Of a stretch of DNA of 21,253 nucleotides, positions 19,607-21,253 are shown in pieces. The stretch covers positions 1-21,253 of the forward strand of contig CAZDGK010000023.1 in the NCBI GenBank assembly GCA_964505035.1, given 5' to 3'. The notes beneath the pieces are model-generated. The model had not been told where the DNA came from, made no database searches, and worked only from the letters and a program-made list of their open reading frames with translations. A program made the translations under genes and the position numbers. Source of the DNA: CAZDGK01 sp964505035. GTDB lineage: Bacteria > Patescibacteriota > Saccharimonadia > UBA4664. How positions within the stretch are numbered: the first letter of the stretch is position 1; every line of letters starts with the position of its first letter.

Positions 19607-20401
19607 ATGCCGCACGGCGAAGCTCCCCATGAAGGTGACAATTTTGAGGCCAGGTTTTCTCAGCCCTTGATCGAGGGCATAAACGATGTAATGCCTCGGG
19701 CTGACGCAGAAACCATTGCGCATGTTTACGGCAGTCCGGACTCGTGGCAGTTTAGGGCCTATAACATGCCAGAGCGGCTCAAAGAAGCCAACGACCGCTT
19801 TCCCGACCTGCCTGCCGACCTGCGCGAGCTCGACCACGACGGCCAGATAGAGTTGTTTAACGCCGCCGCCGCTTGGCTGGCCAACACCGAGGTGGAAGAA
19901 AAGCCAGACCGATCGACTCCCCAAAATGTTAAGCGCACCCGCACCGTCTACCTCCAGACCGCCGACGGCCGCGGCGTTAAGGTGCAAGAAGTGCAAGAAG
20001 ACGAGCGCGTAACACCCCTAGGCGGCCAGCCCCGCCTGGATCACATCGAGCCCGTTGTTAGCATTGACCTGCAATACAACCCCGGCGAACGCGCTGCTAA
20101 CATCCCGGCGCCCATGCTGGTTAGAGAGGGCTACAATAAAACCTATGCCTCCTTCCCGATCCTTGGGCATGACGCGGAACTCATCATTAGTTCTCTCAAA
20201 GACGCCACGCGCATCACCGAGGACGAGTATCGCAAGCTAGTCCCGGCCGCCGGCAACGGCGAAAGTGCTGGTTCCAGAGCCGTCAGCCAGCAAAACAGGG
20301 TAGTCGTAGGCAATCAGCGCGGCCAGGCCGTCAGGGATGAGTGGGAGGCCGACGCCCGCGCCCGCCGCCGCGCTGCCAACGGGGCTCGGGACGCCGCCTA
20401 G
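19607..20401 (+). CDS. Hypothetical soluble protein, 264 aa
   Basis: I do not recognise the family. No signal peptide or TM helix is seen. The N-terminal half is helical and acidic (DAETIAHVYGSPDSWQFRAY, ELFNAAAAWLANTEVEE). The centre has strand-like stretches (TRTVYLQTADGRGVKVQEVQ, EPVVSIDLQYNPGE), and the last 60 residues are charged and Arg-rich (EWEADARARRRAANGARD), likely disordered or nucleic-acid binding. ATG 19607 lacks a strong ribosome site. TAAGAT about 30 nt upstream might be a -10 box. Codon use matches the neighbours. Confidence 0.75.
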   Translation: MPHGEAPHEGDNFEARFSQPLIEGINDVMPRADAETIAHVYGSPDSWQFRAYNMPERLKEANDRFPDLPADLRELDHDGQIELFNAAAAWLANTEVEEKPDRSTPQNVKRTRTVYLQTADGRGVKVQEVQEDERVTPLGGQPRLDHIEPVVSIDLQYNPGERAANIPAPMLVREGYNKTYASFPILGHDAELIISSLKDATRITEDEYRKLVPAAGNGESAGSRAVSQQNRVVVGNQRGQAVRDEWEADARARRRAANGARDAA

Positions 20402-20480
20402 AATCAACATCGACCCCTCCATAAATTGATAGACTGCCCAGTTCGTGGCAGCTCCAACCCATCCACATCGGGAAGAGCTC

Positions 20481-20663
20481 ATGTCTCGACTGGTTCGCAA
20501 CGCTTACCCGGAGACGGGTGAGCCGGGACCCCTCAGGCTGCACTACAATCAGATACGACACACCGCCCTGCCCTACGTCCCCATCACCATGGTCAAGTCG
20601 TGGACGTTCCGCAGCCAGCTGCAAGCGGCCAACACCCCGCTGGCAGCCCGGGCGCAGTCCTAG
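20481..20663 (+). CDS. Small hypothetical protein, 60 aa
   Basis: The frame MSRLVRNAYPETGEPGP... is open to TAG 20661-20663. ATG 20481 follows a GGGAAGAG purine stretch. The frame also extends to GTG 20445 without a ribosome site. The product is basic and polar (HYNQIRHTALPYVPITMVKSW), with no TM segment. A terminator lies 28 bp downstream, which favours a real transcription unit. No family is recognised, and a chance open frame cannot be excluded. Confidence 0.5.
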   Translation: MSRLVRNAYPETGEPGPLRLHYNQIRHTALPYVPITMVKSWTFRSQLQAANTPLAARAQS

Positions 20664-20690
20664 TCCGGCCCAGCTACCGTCCCTGCACCA

Positions 20691-20716
20691 GCCTCCGCTC
20701 CGGCGGAGGCTTCTCT
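20691..20716 (+). terminator. Rho-independent terminator before atpD
   Basis: GCCTCCGC (20691-20698), loop TCCG, GCGGAGGC (20703-20710), then TTCTCT. It isolates atpD from upstream transcription, consistent with atpD having its own promoter. Confidence 0.78.
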
Positions 20717-20747
20717 ATCTCTGCCTGCACTACCGTCGCCAAAAACC

Positions 20748-20756
20748 TGCTAAAAT
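20748..20756 (+). promoter_or_regulatory. Extended -10 promoter of atpD
   Basis: TGC-TAAAAT. The leader starts near 20763 and contains AAAGGTGAG (20776-20784), the ribosome site for ATG 20796. The sequence is a near copy of 18334-18356. Confidence 0.65.
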
Positions 20757-20795
20757 AACAATAAGCATTATGGCAAAGGTGAGCACAAGCAGCTA

Positions 20796-21253
20796 ATGGC
20801 GGCCGGAGTTAAAGGTCACATCACCACCATCCGCGGCCTCATTATTGAGGTCGGTTTTCAGGGTACCGAGCGACCGTCCCTGCGCGAGATCCTCACCATC
20901 GACGGCCACTCCGAGGTCATGCTCGAGGTGCAGTCGTTCAATGAGCACCGCGACGCTGTTTGCATCAGCCTTGCCTCCAGTCCGCTGGTCTGCCGCGGGG
21001 CCGAGCTGGTCTCCACCGGCTCTACCATCAGCGTGCCCACCGGCGCCATCACCCGCGGCCGACTCTTCAATGCACTAGGCCAGACCGCCGACCACAAAGA
21101 CGAGATCGGCCCCGAAGTCCCACGCCGCAGTATTTACCAAGTGTCCGCCAATAATCAGGTCTTCAGCAACAAGGACGAGCTGCTCGAGACTGGTATCAAG
21201 GTCATCGACTTCTTCACCCCCTTCGTCAAAGGCCGCAAGATCGGCATCATCGG
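20796..21253 (+). CDS. atpD: F-type ATPase subunit beta, N-terminal part (cut by window end)
   Basis: 152 residues are present. They cover the N-terminal beta-barrel (GHITTIRGLIIEVGF, VMLEVQ) and GAITRGRLFNALGQTADHKDEIGP. The stretch ELLETGIKVIDFFTPFVKGRKIGIIG then stops just before the catalytic P-loop (normally GGAGVGKT). Beta hydrolyses or makes ATP at the interface with alpha. The linker after the barrel (usual form G-R-I-h-N-V-h-G-x-P-I-D) keeps its shape but has Q-T-A-D. An 8-codon frame (MAKVSTSS, 20770-20796) contains the ribosome site and its stop overlaps the beta start. atpD stands apart from gamma, after about 8 kb that hold the AAA+/VWA genes and the RNAs. Confidence 0.95.
   Translation, partial: MAAGVKGHITTIRGLIIEVGFQGTERPSLREILTIDGHSEVMLEVQSFNEHRDAVCISLASSPLVCRGAELVSTGSTISVPTGAITRGRLFNALGQTADHKDEIGPEVPRRSIYQVSANNQVFSNKDELLETGIKVIDFFTPFVKGRKIGII

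Noticed and set aside
1..21253. Alternative genetic code (TGA as Gly) as in some CPR lineages
   Set aside because: TGA ends many well-defined genes here (for example atpF, atpH, 5486-6322) at expected positions, so the standard bacterial code is used.

Overview
The window looks like chromosomal DNA from a GC-rich member of the Patescibacteria (CPR), perhaps a Saccharibacteria-like lineage. This is an inference with modest confidence. It rests on many small membrane proteins without known families, a bacterial single-RRM protein, a strongly divergent F1-type ATPase, several probable leaderless starts, and TGA used as an ordinary stop. No taxonomic marker such as rRNA is present. One 100-N assembly gap (14641-14740) is almost certainly artificial, because the same 55 bases abut both sides.

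Layout. 1-65 is the 3' end of a truncated gene. 114-799 holds a small minus-strand orphan gene and tRNA-Asn(GUU) with its own promoter and terminator. 945-2830 (plus strand) carries three small membrane proteins and an RRM RNA-binding protein. 2871-5353 (minus strand) carries a probable amidoligase/GCS-like protein, with an overlapping or frameshifted upstream partner, and a membrane-anchored protein. 5486-8942 is a tightly overlapping plus-strand operon: a secreted/membrane protein at the usual place of subunit c, then ATP synthase b, delta and alpha. Two minus-strand genes (a multi-helix-turn-helix protein and an unrecognised 449-residue protein) separate alpha from gamma. From 11773 the plus strand resumes with gamma, a MoxR-like AAA+ ATPase with C-terminal repeats, a VWA protein with an HExxH motif, and a 131-residue protein. 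17716-18377 has no protein gene but appears to encode two adjacent structured RNAs, each with a consensus promoter and a 3' hairpin, sharing a 3' stem-loop module. Then come an 8-TM membrane protein, a 264-residue protein, a 60-residue protein and the start of the ATPase beta subunit, cut by the window end.

How it fits together. The alpha, beta, gamma, delta and b genes give an F1 head and peripheral stalk. No ordinary a or c subunit is visible. The c position is taken by a 278-residue protein with a signal peptide, an exported domain and a two-helix hairpin. An AAA+/VWA pair, a combination known elsewhere as a chaperone or metal-insertion machine, sits between gamma and beta. The leading candidates for something undescribed are this rearranged F1-like ATPase locus with its AAA+/VWA pair, and the twin structured RNAs.
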